Part shown: positions 19,820 through 28,952 of the stretch, piece after piece
Layout of the letters: the number at the start of each line of letters is the position of its first letter
How positions within the stretch are numbered: position 1 is the first letter of the stretch
DNA from: an uncultured Pseudomonadales bacterium
GTDB lineage: Bacteria > Pseudomonadota > Gammaproteobacteria > Pseudomonadales > Cellvibrionaceae
Length of the DNA: 64,000 nucleotides
Assembly (NCBI GenBank): GCA_947488935.1
Contig: CANLBN010000008.1
Location: 161,883 to 225,882, forward strand
Direction of reading: 5' to 3'
Made by a program: the position numbers and the translations under genes
Notes under the pieces: generated by a model
Databases searched by the model: none
What the model was told of the DNA's origin: nothing
Seen by the model: the letters and a program-made list of their open reading frames with translations, nothing else

Positions 19820-19882
19820 TGGTTTATTTGCTACCTTTTGACAAAAGCTGCTTAAGAATGACGGTTTTTCCTGTGCTTAACA

Positions 19883-20680
19883 TTAGGGTTTGATTCCCTT
19901 ATGTAATGCAACAATACCACCAGTCATATTATAAAATTCTGTATTGGCAAAGCCTGCGGTATCCATCATGCCTTTGAGTGTATCTTGATCGGGGTGCATA
20001 CGAATAGACTCTGCCAAATAACGATAACTGTCGGCATCGTTGGTGATCATTTTGCCCATAAAGGGTAATAGGCGAAAGGAGTACTGGTCGTAGACTTTCT
20101 CTAACAAACTATTTTGTGGCTTAGAAAACTCTAATACTAATAAGCGGCCACCCGGTTTTAATACGCGTAAAATTGAACGCAGTGCCATGTCTTTATCGGT
20201 CACATTACGCAAACCAAAGGCGATGGTGACACAATCGAAGGTATTATCTGCAAAGGGTAAAAACTGTGCGTCTAACTGCGCATACTGCACATTATTATTG
20301 ACGCCACGATCAATCAGTCGATCACGACCAACATTCAGCATCGATGAATTAATATCCGATAAAATGACTTGACCGGTATCGCCTACAAGCTTAGAAAATT
20401 TATAGGCCAAATCACCCGTGCCGCCAGCGATGTCGAGTACTTTATTACCGGGCCTTACACCTGAGACTTCAATGGTAAATCGCTTCCAAAGGCGATGAAC
20501 ACCGCCAGACATTAAGTCGTTCATTAAGTCATATTTACCAGCAACGGAATGAAAGACGCCGGCAACGCGATCGGCTTTGTCTTCAGTGCGTACTTCTTCG
20601 TAGCCAAAGTGGGTTTTCTCAGAGGATTGGCTAGATTCTTTATCGGCCTGCTCGGTGTTGCTTTGCTCGGTGGTAGACAT
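19883..20680 (-). CDS. ubiE: Ubiquinone/menaquinone C-methyltransferase
   Basis: SAM-dependent C-methyltransferase acting in ubiquinone (and menaquinone) synthesis. The 265-residue protein has [15 protein letters not shown], the SAM-binding [14 protein letters not shown], and [16 protein letters not shown] motif 2 ([12 protein letters not shown]). A Ser/Glu-rich N-terminal extension of about 22 residues precedes the conserved part. It is first of the three-gene ubi operon; the 272 bp upstream separate it from the DUF1348 gene on the same strand. Confidence 0.96.
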   Translation of the reverse strand: MSTTEQSNTEQADKESSQSSEKTHFGYEEVRTEDKADRVAGVFHSVAGKYDLMNDLMSGGVHRLWKRFTIEVSGVRPGNKVLDIAGGTGDLAYKFSKLVGDTGQVILSDINSSMLNVGRDRLIDRGVNNNVQYAQLDAQFLPFADNTFDCVTIAFGLRNVTDKDMALRSILRVLKPGGRLLVLEFSKPQNSLLEKVYDQYSFRLLPFMGKMITNDADSYRYLAESIRMHPDQDTLKGMMDTAGFANTEFYNMTGGIVALHKGIKP

Positions 20681-20898
20681 AAATGCTCTTTAATTTTTAC
20701 TTAATGTAATTCGCTAAAATAGATAAATCGAATAATAGGCTCCATTGTAACGTTTGTGTGCATGGTTGTCTTTGTTGAATAATGAGGTGATTAATCTCTG
20801 AGGCGCTTCTCGTTGGCGGGTCTAGGCAATGACTACTAGGGATAGTGAACATGAGAATTTGCAGGAACAACAATCGATCAAAGCAGCGCCCTATTATA

Positions 20899-20925
20899 GA
20901 TAACGTCTGTAAGCCAGACGTTATC
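20899..20925. terminator. Perfect stem-loop downstream of the DUF1348 gene
   Basis: An 11-bp perfect inverted repeat (GATAACGTCTG at 20899-20909, complement at 20915-20925) with a 5-base loop, 27 bp beyond the DUF1348 stop. Position fits a terminator for that minus-strand gene, but the run downstream on that strand is TATAATA rather than a T-tract. The rest of the 20681-20951 gap shows no convincing gene. Confidence 0.6.
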
Positions 20926-20951
20926 TGGTATTAATTCAAGACTCTATCATT

Positions 20952-21422
20952 TTATAAACCTAAATCGCTCAAGCCTGGGTGATCATCAGGTCGTCTACCT
21001 TGAGGCCAATGAAATTTGCGTTCGGCTTCCGTAATGGGTAAGTCGTTAATAGAGGCAAAGCGATTGATCATCAAGCCATCTTCACCAAACTCCCAATTTT
21101 CGTTGCCGTAGGAGCGAAACCAATTGCCATCGACATCACGTGATTCATAAGCGTAGCGAACTGCGATACGATTATCAGTAAACGCCCAAAGCTCTTTGAT
21201 CAGACGATATTCTTGCTCCCTCGCCCACTTGCTCTCTAAAAAAGCTTGTGCTTCTTCACGATTTTTAACAAAAGTAGTACGGTTACGCCAATTGGTGTCG
21301 AGACTATAAGCCTGCGCTACTTTAGCTGCATCGCGAGAGTTCCAACCGTCTTCTGCAAGGCGTATTTTTTGAATCGCGCTTTCTTTGGTAAAAGGAGGGA
21401 GTGGTGGTCTAGTGCTCATCAT
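20952..21422 (-). CDS. DUF1348 (NTF2/SnoaL-like) protein
   Basis: A 156-residue single-domain protein of the DUF1348 family, which adopts the NTF2-like cone fold; no reaction is established. Recognisable stretches are [18 protein letters not shown], then [13 protein letters not shown], and the [11 protein letters not shown] strand, with a C-terminal [17 protein letters not shown]. An AGAGGA ribosome site lies before two adjacent ATGs (21422 and 21419); either may be used. It is divergent from a TetR gene, with two palindromes in the 124-bp intergenic region, so it is probably the regulator's target. Confidence 0.85.
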   Translation of the reverse strand: MMSTRPPLPPFTKESAIQKIRLAEDGWNSRDAAKVAQAYSLDTNWRNRTTFVKNREEAQAFLESKWAREQEYRLIKELWAFTDNRIAVRYAYESRDVDGNWFRSYGNENWEFGEDGLMINRFASINDLPITEAERKFHWPQGRRPDDHPGLSDLGL

Positions 21423-21443
21423 AAATTCCTCTTGGGTTCGATG

Positions 21444-21459
21444 TAGACAAAGTTGTCTA
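21444..21459. promoter_or_regulatory. Palindromic operator O2 (TetR/DUF1348 intergenic)
   Basis: The perfect inverted repeat TAGACAA-AG-TTGTCTA begins 22 bp upstream of the DUF1348 start. It shares TAGACA-N4-TGTCTA with the second palindrome at 21481-21504. The two centres are 41 bp apart, about four helical turns, so bound dimers could lie on the same DNA face. Confidence 0.72.
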
Positions 21460-21480
21460 TTTAACGTTGATAATCTATCA

Positions 21481-21504
21481 ATTGTAGACAGACCTGTCTA
21501 CAAT
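21481..21504. promoter_or_regulatory. Palindromic operator O1 (TetR/DUF1348 intergenic)
   Basis: A perfect palindrome with 11-bp arms (ATTGTAGACAG and its complement) around a central AC, ending 42 bp before the TetR start. Size and symmetry are as expected for a TetR-family dimer site. It contains the same TAGACA-N4-TGTCTA core as O2. Confidence 0.78.
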
Positions 21505-21546
21505 GAAATGTATGAAAAATATTTCTAATGTATCGGGTATTGTTAT

Positions 21547-22089
21547 ATGCCAGTAAAGAGCGCCCGGGAGCGTATTTTGTTGACGGCTCATGACTTATTT
21601 TATTGTTATGGTATTCGTGCAACAGGTGTCGATCGTCTCATCGCTGAGTCTAAGGTGACTAAAACGACCTTTTATAGGCACTTCCCGAGTAAGAAGCAAT
21701 TAATTATTGAGTTTCTTGAATACAGACATACAAAATGGATGTCTTGGTTTACAGGATGCTTGGATAAACACGGAGGAGGTATCGATGCACTTTGCCCGGC
21801 ATTAGAGGAGTGGTTTGGGGCTGAGGGCTTTAGAGGTTGTGCCTTTATTAATAGTCTTAGCGAGTTAGGTGAAGATATTCAAGAAATAGCCCCAATCACC
21901 CAAAACCATAAAGAGTGTGTTGCTAATACAGTGGCTACACTTCTGCCAGATTCTAGCAGTGCAAAGTGCCGTGCTATGAGTATTGTTTTAGCCATAGACG
22001 GTGCAATTGTCCGGGCGCATTATGATAAAGATCCAAAAGTGGCGCTTTTGTTACTGGAAGGTATTATCGAGCTTATGGCTAAAAAATAA
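21547..22089 (+). CDS. TetR/AcrR-family transcriptional regulator
   Basis: A 180-residue TetR-type repressor. The N-terminal helix-turn-helix is clear (RERILLTAHDLFYCYGIRAT, then TKTTFYRHFPSKKQL, ending about residue 55), and the C-terminal ligand domain (about 60-180) includes FRGCAFINSLSELG, typical of small TetR proteins that sense organic compounds. Divergent arrangement with the DUF1348 gene and two matching palindromes between them argue that it controls both genes. The ligand is unknown. Confidence 0.9.
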   Translation: MPVKSARERILLTAHDLFYCYGIRATGVDRLIAESKVTKTTFYRHFPSKKQLIIEFLEYRHTKWMSWFTGCLDKHGGGIDALCPALEEWFGAEGFRGCAFINSLSELGEDIQEIAPITQNHKECVANTVATLLPDSSSAKCRAMSIVLAIDGAIVRAHYDKDPKVALLLLEGIIELMAKK

Positions 22090-22168
22090 AGCTTTCTATC
22101 TGATGGGTAACACTTTATTTGTGTGTTTAGCTATTTTTAATAAAGCTTTTGTTGTGTTCAAGCTAGAG

Positions 22169-23029
22169 TCAGGATTTTCCCATCACTTGCCCCATCATTA
22201 CTGGCGATTGTGCTTTAAGGCCATCACTCCATTCCATTACATCGTTACCGAATAATACTATTGCCGTCGAGCCTAGCTTAAAGCGGCCCATCTCTTCGCC
22301 TTTTTTAAGGCTTATGGGGTCTACTGCGTTTTTATCTGACGGGTAGTGCCATGTGCGCACTTGTTTTTTAACGGGAGTTATCAAGCCTGCCCAAGGCGTC
22401 TCGATACTTGCCACGATCATGGCGCCGACTAATATCACAGCCATGGGTCCGAGTTCGGTCTCGAATAGACAAACAACGCGTTCGTTACGTGCAAATAGTC
22501 GTGGTACATTATTGGCAGTGGTCTCGTTTACCGAGAACAGGTCTCCAGGTACATGCAGCATATGCGTCAGTGTGCCTGCAATAGGCATATGTACTCGGTG
22601 ATAATCTTTAGGCGATAAATACACAGTGGCGAACTGTCCATTTTTAAATGGCATCGCTAGGGCTTCATCGCCGCCTATTAGCTCCTGTAGGCTGTATTCT
22701 TGCCCTTTGGCTTGGAAGATACGCCCATGTTTAATATCACCTAATTGGCTAATGCAACCATCTGCTGGACACACAATAGTGTCTTTCTCGGTATCTATTG
22801 GGCGTTCGCCCTTACGTAGTGGCCTAGTAAAAAAGTCATTAAAGTGTTGGTAGCTCTCGGGGTCGGGGTTTTCGGCAATACTCATGTCGACCTTATAGCG
22901 CCGAATAAACCAGTTGATCAAGGTATTTTTAAACCAAGGTGACGTGCATTCAGCTAAGCAGCCTGCAAGGCGAGAAAGAAGCTTTTGCGGGATAATATAT
23001 TGGCAAAAAATAAAGAGAGTGGCTTTCAT
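22169..23029 (-). CDS. psd: Phosphatidylserine decarboxylase proenzyme
   Basis: Converts phosphatidylserine to phosphatidylethanolamine at the inner membrane. The 286-residue proenzyme carries the self-cleavage motif LGST (252-255), where cutting between Gly and Ser creates the pyruvoyl group of the alpha chain. Conserved stretches FFTRPLRKGERP, VCPADGCISQ and YLSPKDYHRVHMPIAG are all present. Length is standard for the bacterial type I enzyme. It is a single-gene unit on the minus strand, convergent with the TetR gene. Confidence 0.96.
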   Translation of the reverse strand: MKATLFIFCQYIIPQKLLSRLAGCLAECTSPWFKNTLINWFIRRYKVDMSIAENPDPESYQHFNDFFTRPLRKGERPIDTEKDTIVCPADGCISQLGDIKHGRIFQAKGQEYSLQELIGGDEALAMPFKNGQFATVYLSPKDYHRVHMPIAGTLTHMLHVPGDLFSVNETTANNVPRLFARNERVVCLFETELGPMAVILVGAMIVASIETPWAGLITPVKKQVRTWHYPSDKNAVDPISLKKGEEMGRFKLGSTAIVLFGNDVMEWSDGLKAQSPVMMGQVMGKS

Positions 23030-23149
23030 AGAGTTATTTACCGATCATTCACTTAAATGGCGCAAGGGTCTTACATACGTTGTTAGCACGCCATTGTAGC
23101 CGAATGATCGATGATTTACTTGGACAATTAGCCCGACAGGTAAAGGCAG

Positions 23150-24685
23150 TTAGTAATCGCAGTACTTGAGGTTGTTGAGTAGGTGCTTGCCAATCAATTT
23201 GAAGTGTTCATGACGTTGTGCGCTCCAGTCATTGTGCTCACAAATGGCAATGGCATAGGGTTCGCCATGGCTAAATAGCGACATAATGCCACAGGGTCTT
23301 GGATCCCAATGTTGGGCGAGGGCTGTAGGGAGTTGTTGCACTATGCGAGGTAGTTTAGGTTTGTCGGCAATGATAACGACGGGTTGATTAAGGAGGTGTG
23401 TGAACAGCTCTCCACAGTCATTAAAGTTGATATTTAAATGGGCTAAGGCGCTACCTTTATGACCTGCGTGGTATTTCAAAATCAGGCGATTCTCTTTAAT
23501 CACAAAAATCATGCTGCGCTGGACGCTAGCGCCTTGCATAAATGCCTCTAGTACCAGCTGTAAGCTGTTGTCGCTAATTTTAGAATGCTTTAATTTGATT
23601 AAGTACTGTTTAAGTATAGATACCTTGTCATTTGCTTTATCATCACTGAGTTCTTTGTGTAAGCCACGATAGCGATAAAGCGGTGAGAAACGTCCTTTCA
23701 TCTCCTGAGGTAATTCAAGGGTGCTGGCAATACTGGTAACTGCTTGATTAAACTCTTGTTCGCTTAAGGACAAATGTCGCGCGGCTAATTTACCTAGGCG
23801 CTTAATATGTTTGCCATGATTATCAAAATAAATGGCGAGGGCGTAATGGCTAATAAAATAAAGCCCAACCTCTGGTGCATAGAGACCTTGTTTTGCGAGT
23901 TTATCTTTGGCGACCCAGTTGAGTAGGCTTGCCATAGAGCTATAGTTTACTTTACCCCAAAAACGTGTGTTTTGGTCCATACGCAGAGAGAGTGCTTTAA
24001 GGCTGAGCTCTGGGAGTGGTAAATACTGGTAAGTTTGTTCTAATAGGTCATGGATGGGAAAGCTGAGTTTTTGCTCAAATAAGCTCTCTATGCTCATAGA
24101 GCCTCGAGAACTATCGCTACCGGTTTTTTTGACAAACTCCATGATCTTGGGAGCTGCGAGCCACATTAGCCATAAGGGTGCGTTTAATAGCATGGCAGGT
24201 AAAAAAAACAATTTACCCTGTGTACCGTGTTTTTCGGGGAGTAATTGGCTGGCTAGTTGGGCGGCAAAAAAGCTTGCAGCGTATAACTCTTGCTGGCTGC
24301 TACTGGTTGCTCGTTTATCTTGGCCATCGTTGGGTGCATCTTTGATTAGTTGCTTAATATTCTCTGTACCCATTAAGCCGATTAAATGCTCTAGGCCTTG
24401 TATACGGGTGTCTTTGCCCTGTAGTTTTCGACTGACATGCAAATAAAGCTTTAAGCACAATACGGGATCTTGCTGTAATAGAGTGGCAATAGTCTCGGCT
24501 GATGAATTTTGGTCAGCGATCTCAGCGAGTACTTTTTTGCCCACACGATGGTTAATCGCCAGCACATGGTTGGGTAGCTTTTGTAACCATAGCGGCAGGC
24601 GAGAGTCGTCGCTTTGGACTATTTGAGTATTTGTTGCAGTCATTTTAGGTGGTAATATTTGTATATTCATTACAATATAGATCAT
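23150..24685 (-). CDS. HDOD-domain signalling protein
   Basis: A 511-residue protein whose N-terminal half resembles an HDOD domain: LPLWLQKLPNHVLAINHRVG, then TIATLLQQDPVLCLKLYLHV and GLEHLIGLMGTENIKQLIKD are the selection-of-survivors helices seen in HDOD proteins, which lack the catalytic HD residues. The C-terminal 160 residues may be a degenerate GAF-like sensor (VIKENRLILKYHAGH, and a strand-rich end). Function unknown; HDOD proteins usually take part in signalling output. The start is uncertain: ATGs exist at residues 1, 6 and 15. It is divergent from an unknown gene at 24839. Confidence 0.72.
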   Translation of the reverse strand: MIYIVMNIQILPPKMTATNTQIVQSDDSRLPLWLQKLPNHVLAINHRVGKKVLAEIADQNSSAETIATLLQQDPVLCLKLYLHVSRKLQGKDTRIQGLEHLIGLMGTENIKQLIKDAPNDGQDKRATSSSQQELYAASFFAAQLASQLLPEKHGTQGKLFFLPAMLLNAPLWLMWLAAPKIMEFVKKTGSDSSRGSMSIESLFEQKLSFPIHDLLEQTYQYLPLPELSLKALSLRMDQNTRFWGKVNYSSMASLLNWVAKDKLAKQGLYAPEVGLYFISHYALAIYFDNHGKHIKRLGKLAARHLSLSEQEFNQAVTSIASTLELPQEMKGRFSPLYRYRGLHKELSDDKANDKVSILKQYLIKLKHSKISDNSLQLVLEAFMQGASVQRSMIFVIKENRLILKYHAGHKGSALAHLNINFNDCGELFTHLLNQPVVIIADKPKLPRIVQQLPTALAQHWDPRPCGIMSLFSHGEPYAIAICEHNDWSAQRHEHFKLIGKHLLNNLKYCDY

Positions 24686-24838
24686 AAATGGGTACTTTGC
24701 TGCTTATCCATTGATATATTTAGCACCCTTTATGATGGTATTGATTATGGTAAACGTGAGTAAAATCAGTCATTTATATATTTAATACGCTGGAATAATA
24801 ATGGCCAGCTCAATTAAAGTAGCAGTAATGAGGAAGTT

Positions 24839-25318
24839 ATGGGCTCTACAATAAAAACATTTTGCGAGCAGCTAGCTGAACTAGATGTAGGGCAGTATTT
24901 AAAGAGTGGTGCTTTTGGTGAAAGTGACTTAGAGTTAGCGCTGTATGACTTAAGTGATCTGATCGAGGGTGAAGAGCTAACAGAGGCATTGCCATTTATT
25001 TTTAAGTTTTATGAAAAACATCCCAATATAGAATTGGGTAATCCAGGCCCTTTGGCTAATCTTATCGAGGGCTCTACTACTGACTATATCCCTGCATTGC
25101 TAACATCAATCGAGTCCAAACCTACTTATGTCACCGTAAATTTATTGGCGCGTGTTCTTAATTCGAATATAGCCGATGCGGAAAAGACACGTTTTATGTC
25201 GATAATAGAAAATGTTGCACGTAGTGAAAGTGTCGATAAATATGCTCGTGCAACAGCAAAAGAGTACATGGAGCACAAAGCATTAGCTTGGGGGACGGCA
25301 CAGGCCAATATAGGGTAA
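24839..25318 (+). CDS. Hypothetical protein, helical
   Basis: A 159-residue soluble protein that I do not recognise. It has a strong ribosome site (GAGGAAG, 4 bases before the ATG), so translation is likely. It is predicted largely helical, acidic in the first third (DLELALYDLSDLIEGEELTE), with a repeat-like helical middle and no signal peptide or membrane segment. The pattern resembles small HEAT-like or immunity-type proteins, but nothing links it to a toxin: the neighbours are an HDOD gene (divergent) and degV (same strand, 80 bp on). Confidence 0.72.
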   Translation: MGSTIKTFCEQLAELDVGQYLKSGAFGESDLELALYDLSDLIEGEELTEALPFIFKFYEKHPNIELGNPGPLANLIEGSTTDYIPALLTSIESKPTYVTVNLLARVLNSNIADAEKTRFMSIIENVARSESVDKYARATAKEYMEHKALAWGTAQANIG

Positions 25319-25398
25319 ATAGAACTGATAGCTGATTACTTTTATAACATCAGTTTGTATCTGCATAAACAATAACAATAAATACGAGATAATTAATA

Positions 25399-26346
25399 AT
25401 GAAAGTAGGAATAGTTATTTGCTCATCGGCTGACTTGCCAAGCAGTTTTATTAAAACGAATGATGTTACCGTTATGCCCATTCGGGTTAACTATAAAGAT
25501 CATACCGACATCGATGTACGCGATTCAAAAGCTACTCAAAAATTTTATAAAAAATATTTAATCGATAAAAACTTGCATGCAGAGACAGAGCCTCTTTCAG
25601 CTGACGAGATGGCCGAGTGGTTTTTAGAAAATATCGTGACTAAATATGACCGCGTTATCGCGTTAACATTGACTGCCAAACGCAGTGTTACCTATGCCAA
25701 TATGATGGAGGCTTCGCATGAGATTTTACAAAAGTATAGACAAAAGCGGCGTGACGCTGGTATTGAAGGACCTTTTGCTCTACGTGTGATTGATACAAAA
25801 AATTTGTTTACGGGTGAAGCGCTGGTCGCCTATGAGACTATTCGCCTAATCCGCGGAGAAAAGTTATCTTTCGAGAAAGTGTTTCCGAAAATTGAAGCTA
25901 TTACCAATCATGCTTATGGGCATTTAGTGCCAGAAGACCTCTATTATTGGCGTAACGTGGGTCGTAAAAAAGGCGACAAAAGCTTGTCGGCCATTAAGTA
26001 TTTAGTTGCGTCGGGTTTTGATATAAAACCGATAGTAACATGCTACCGTGGTGAAAGTTATTCGGAGGAAAAAGTGAAAGGCTTCGATGCGGCAGTTGGT
26101 AAGTTGCTCCAAGATGCAACTGATGCTATCGATAAAGGTTTACATATTCCTGCAATTTGTATGAGTTATGCTGGTGATCCTGCTGTTATTACTAAGCGAG
26201 AGGTTTATAAAGATTTCGTTGTCCATGCCCATAAAAATGGTGTTAAGCACTCTATGGCAATTATGAGTATAACAGCGGGTATTAATTTAGGGCCAGGCTC
26301 GTTTTCTATTGCTTATGCCCCAATAAAAACTAGTAAAGAGGGGTGA
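25399..26346 (+). CDS. DegV-family fatty-acid-binding protein
   Basis: A 315-residue DegV-domain protein. It begins with the typical VGIVICSSADLP strand and contains MPIRVNYKDHTDID, the fatty-acid binding region around ALTLTAKRSVTYANMM, and the C-terminal TAGINLGPGSFSIAY. DegV (FakB) proteins bind a fatty acid and in Firmicutes present it to the kinase FakA; no FakA gene is in this window. The gene stands 80 bp after an unknown small gene on the same strand. The insert around 105-120 (QKRRDAGIEGPF) is charged and family-variable. Confidence 0.88.
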   Translation: MKVGIVICSSADLPSSFIKTNDVTVMPIRVNYKDHTDIDVRDSKATQKFYKKYLIDKNLHAETEPLSADEMAEWFLENIVTKYDRVIALTLTAKRSVTYANMMEASHEILQKYRQKRRDAGIEGPFALRVIDTKNLFTGEALVAYETIRLIRGEKLSFEKVFPKIEAITNHAYGHLVPEDLYYWRNVGRKKGDKSLSAIKYLVASGFDIKPIVTCYRGESYSEEKVKGFDAAVGKLLQDATDAIDKGLHIPAICMSYAGDPAVITKREVYKDFVVHAHKNGVKHSMAIMSITAGINLGPGSFSIAYAPIKTSKEG

Positions 26347-26552
26347 TAAAGGGAAATTTGACGACTGTATTTATTGTAAGGTTTAGAGGCTTTACTGGTA
26401 GATTATAATGATGAGGCATAATATAGCTCGCTGAATATTTTCAACGCGCTATAAAATATTTTTTAATATTTATCGTCCTTTTTGAAATTAAGACTTAAAT
26501 AAGGGGTCAAATAAATTCTCCCTAAGCGTTAATTGTCAGTAAAAGGTGATAA

Positions 26553-27053
26553 ATGAAAGGTTTTAAAAAATATGTCTACTGTGCCGTTGTTGCATTGCCT
26601 CTTTTTTTGGTGAATGTATCTGCGAGTGAGCTAGCAGAAGATGCCGCTAATCAGGAAGCCATTATCGAGGCGGAAAAATTATTAAGTAATATAGATATGG
26701 CAGAAATTCTTGAACAATCAATTAATCAGCAACTTGATTTTCAAATACAACAAAGCCCTGAGTTGTTGCCCTATCGCGGTGTTATGCAGGCATTTCTCAA
26801 CAAGCATATGGGCTATGCGAGCTTAAAAGATGACATTGTTAATTTGTATTCAACAACGTTTTCAGTGCGAGAGTTAAAAGATATTAGTGCGTTTTACAGC
26901 ACAGAAACAGGCAAAAAAACACTGCAAAAACTACCTAGCTTAACACGTATGAGCACACAAATAGGTAGTGAGCGTGTGCAAGCTAACCTAGAAGAGCTAC
27001 ACCAAATGCTAGAAAATGCAGCAAAATTAGTTGAAGGCTCTAAACCTATATAA
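26553..27053 (+). CDS. DUF2059 periplasmic protein
   Basis: A 166-residue exported protein. A signal peptide is clear (lysine-rich start, hydrophobic AVVALPLFLVNV, cleavage near SASELA), and the mature part has the DUF2059 pattern LYSTTFSVRELKDISAFYSTETGKK. An AAGGTG ribosome site precedes the ATG. Function of the family is unknown. It is convergent with rsgA; a weak inverted repeat (AAACA, CCC; GGG, TGTTT) lies between the two stop codons near 27052-27081. Confidence 0.85.
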   Translation: MKGFKKYVYCAVVALPLFLVNVSASELAEDAANQEAIIEAEKLLSNIDMAEILEQSINQQLDFQIQQSPELLPYRGVMQAFLNKHMGYASLKDDIVNLYSTTFSVRELKDISAFYSTETGKKTLQKLPSLTRMSTQIGSERVQANLEELHQMLENAAKLVEGSKPI

Positions 27054-27094
27054 ACATACCCAAGGAATTTCGGGCTTGTTTATCGGCTCTCTAG

Positions 27095-28204
27095 TCACTC
27101 TCTTTCTGTGCTGTCTCGTAGGGCTTGGTAGCTTTCCATGCGGTAAGGGTTTATATGGCCATCTTCATAGGCTTTAAGGATCGCGCATTGTGGTTCTTGT
27201 TTGTGTTGGCAATCTCTAAATTTACAATGGCCAATAAAAGGCCTAAATTCTATAAAGCCCTCTAAAATATCTTCCTTGTCCATATGCCACAAACCAAATT
27301 CACGAATACCTGGCGAGTCTATTAGATCTCCCCCTTTTGGGAAATGAAAGAGCTGCGCGGTTGTTGTTGTGTGTGTGCCTTTTTGATTCGCCTCGGATAT
27401 CTCACCCACTTGTAAATTCAAATCGGGGATCAATAAATTAATGAGCGATGATTTACCCACACCGGATTGACCAACAAAAACAGAGGTATGGTCAGCCAAA
27501 AAGCCTTGTAAATCTGCTAGGCCTTCCTTTTCTACCTTTTGATCCTTGGGGTTGTCTGTGTCTTCTGAATTTTTATAGGTTGATGCAGTGATGACTTCGT
27601 AATTCAAGCCGCGATATAACTCCACAAAACTATTAATCGTTTCTCGATTATTATCGTCGACCAAATCCATTTTATTGATCACTAATGCGGCCTGTATGCC
27701 TAATGTTTCGGCAGCAACAATATAACGGTCTACAAGTTGGGTGTGTGGTTTAGGCAGTGGGGCAATAACAATTAATATGCGGTCGATATTAGCAGCAATG
27801 GTCTTGAGTTCACCGTAAGGGTCTGGGCGAGATAGGGCTGTTTCCCGCTCTTTAACGGCCACAATAACACCGGTAGGGTTGCCATCCCTAAAGACTACAC
27901 GGTCACCGGTGACTAGTGAGCCGAGGTTGGCTCTAAAGTGGCAGCGGCGTCGAATGGCTTTTTGGTCTTGGGGATTTTCTTGATTAGATGCTGAGAGTGT
28001 TTCGACTTCAACTTGAGTGCCAAAATGCGCAATGACTATACCTGAGCGTTCAGGTCCTAGCTGTGAGATGCCATTATTGGCTTCTTCTTGTCCATCGTCG
28101 AATTGGTCTATATTAGCATCGCGTTTAGCAGCACGTGCTTCGCGTTCCCGCTGGATTTTCTCAATTCGCCAAGCCTGACGTCTCGATAGTTTACGTTTAC
28201 CCAT
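27095..28204 (-). CDS. rsgA: Ribosome small-subunit-dependent GTPase A
   Basis: Circularly permuted GTPase that helps mature the 30S subunit. The 369 residues contain an N-terminal basic region and OB-fold (about 45-120), then G4 (NKMD) ahead of G1 (GQSGVGKSSL) and G3 (DSPGIREFG), the permuted order. A C-terminal zinc-binding region shows CKFRDCQHKQEPQC. It lies back to back with orn, a conserved arrangement, with 109 bp between the start codons that must carry both promoters. Confidence 0.96.
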   Translation of the reverse strand: MGKRKLSRRQAWRIEKIQREREARAAKRDANIDQFDDGQEEANNGISQLGPERSGIVIAHFGTQVEVETLSASNQENPQDQKAIRRRCHFRANLGSLVTGDRVVFRDGNPTGVIVAVKERETALSRPDPYGELKTIAANIDRILIVIAPLPKPHTQLVDRYIVAAETLGIQAALVINKMDLVDDNNRETINSFVELYRGLNYEVITASTYKNSEDTDNPKDQKVEKEGLADLQGFLADHTSVFVGQSGVGKSSLINLLIPDLNLQVGEISEANQKGTHTTTTAQLFHFPKGGDLIDSPGIREFGLWHMDKEDILEGFIEFRPFIGHCKFRDCQHKQEPQCAILKAYEDGHINPYRMESYQALRDSTERE

Positions 28205-28313
28205 TTAATACTCTTAAAAGACAACTCGTTAAGTTTAGCTCATTTGGCTACGTCAATATTACGTTTGCCCCTTTTTTCGCGGTAGAATAACGTAAAACAA
28301 GGATAAACGCAGT

Positions 28314-28859
28314 ATGAATGATGAAAATCTAATTTGGATCGATCTCGAAATGACCGGTCTTGAGCCCAATAACGATGTAATTATCGAAATTGCCACCATA
28401 GTCACCGATAGCCAGCTGAATGTTCTCGCCGAAGGCCCTGTATATGCTATTCATCAAAGTGATGAAATTCTCGCAGGTATGGATGAGTGGAACACGAATC
28501 AACACGGTAAATCTGGGCTCACGGAGCGTGTACGCCAAAGTGAGATAACTAGCGCACTTGCAGAGGCAGAGACCATTAAGTTTTTAGAGCAATGGGTGCC
28601 CAAAGGTAAATCGCCTATGGCTGGTAATTCCATCTGCCAAGATCGCCGTTTTTTAGCTAACTATATGCCTGATCTCGAAGAGTATTTCCATTATCGCAAC
28701 CTCGATGTGAGTTCCATCAAAGAGCTCGCTAAACGCTGGAGCCCAGAGTTATTAAAAGGCTTTAAAAAATCAGGTGCACATTTAGCGATGGACGATATTA
28801 GGGATTCGATAGCAGAGTTAAGATATTATCGTAAGGTGTTTTTTAAAGACGGAATTTAG
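28314..28859 (+). CDS. orn: Oligoribonuclease
   Basis: Essential DEDDh 3'-5' exoribonuclease that degrades 2-5 nucleotide RNAs, including pGpG from cyclic-di-GMP. The 181 residues match the family. Exo I is WIDLEMTGL (D10, E12), the Exo II aspartate is in [10 protein letters not shown], and Exo III is the histidine and aspartate of [12 protein letters not shown]. It is divergent from rsgA. The cell's PilZ protein suggests active cyclic-di-GMP signalling, for which Orn clears the end product. Confidence 0.97.
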   Translation: MNDENLIWIDLEMTGLEPNNDVIIEIATIVTDSQLNVLAEGPVYAIHQSDEILAGMDEWNTNQHGKSGLTERVRQSEITSALAEAETIKFLEQWVPKGKSPMAGNSICQDRRFLANYMPDLEEYFHYRNLDVSSIKELAKRWSPELLKGFKKSGAHLAMDDIRDSIAELRYYRKVFFKDGI

Positions 28860-28920
28860 TTATTTGTAAATCGTAGATAGCTACAATTATTATCGACGAT
28901 AATTAAGTGGCCTCAGGATA

Positions 28921-28952
28921 AGTCGAGAGTGCTTTCTCAAAGAATCTCGACT
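28921..28952. terminator. Stem-loop between orn and a convergent gene
   Basis: An 8-bp inverted repeat (AGTCGAGA, 28921-28928; complement at 28945-28952) sits 62 bp after the orn stop and overlaps the last codons of the convergent small secreted-protein gene. It has no long T-run, so it is a probable but weak terminator for one or both transcripts. Confidence 0.45.

Noticed and set aside
20829..20903. ATG ORF of 24 codons in the ubiE upstream region
   Set aside because: Too short, with a weak upstream AGG at a poor distance, and it ends within a stem-loop; no further support.
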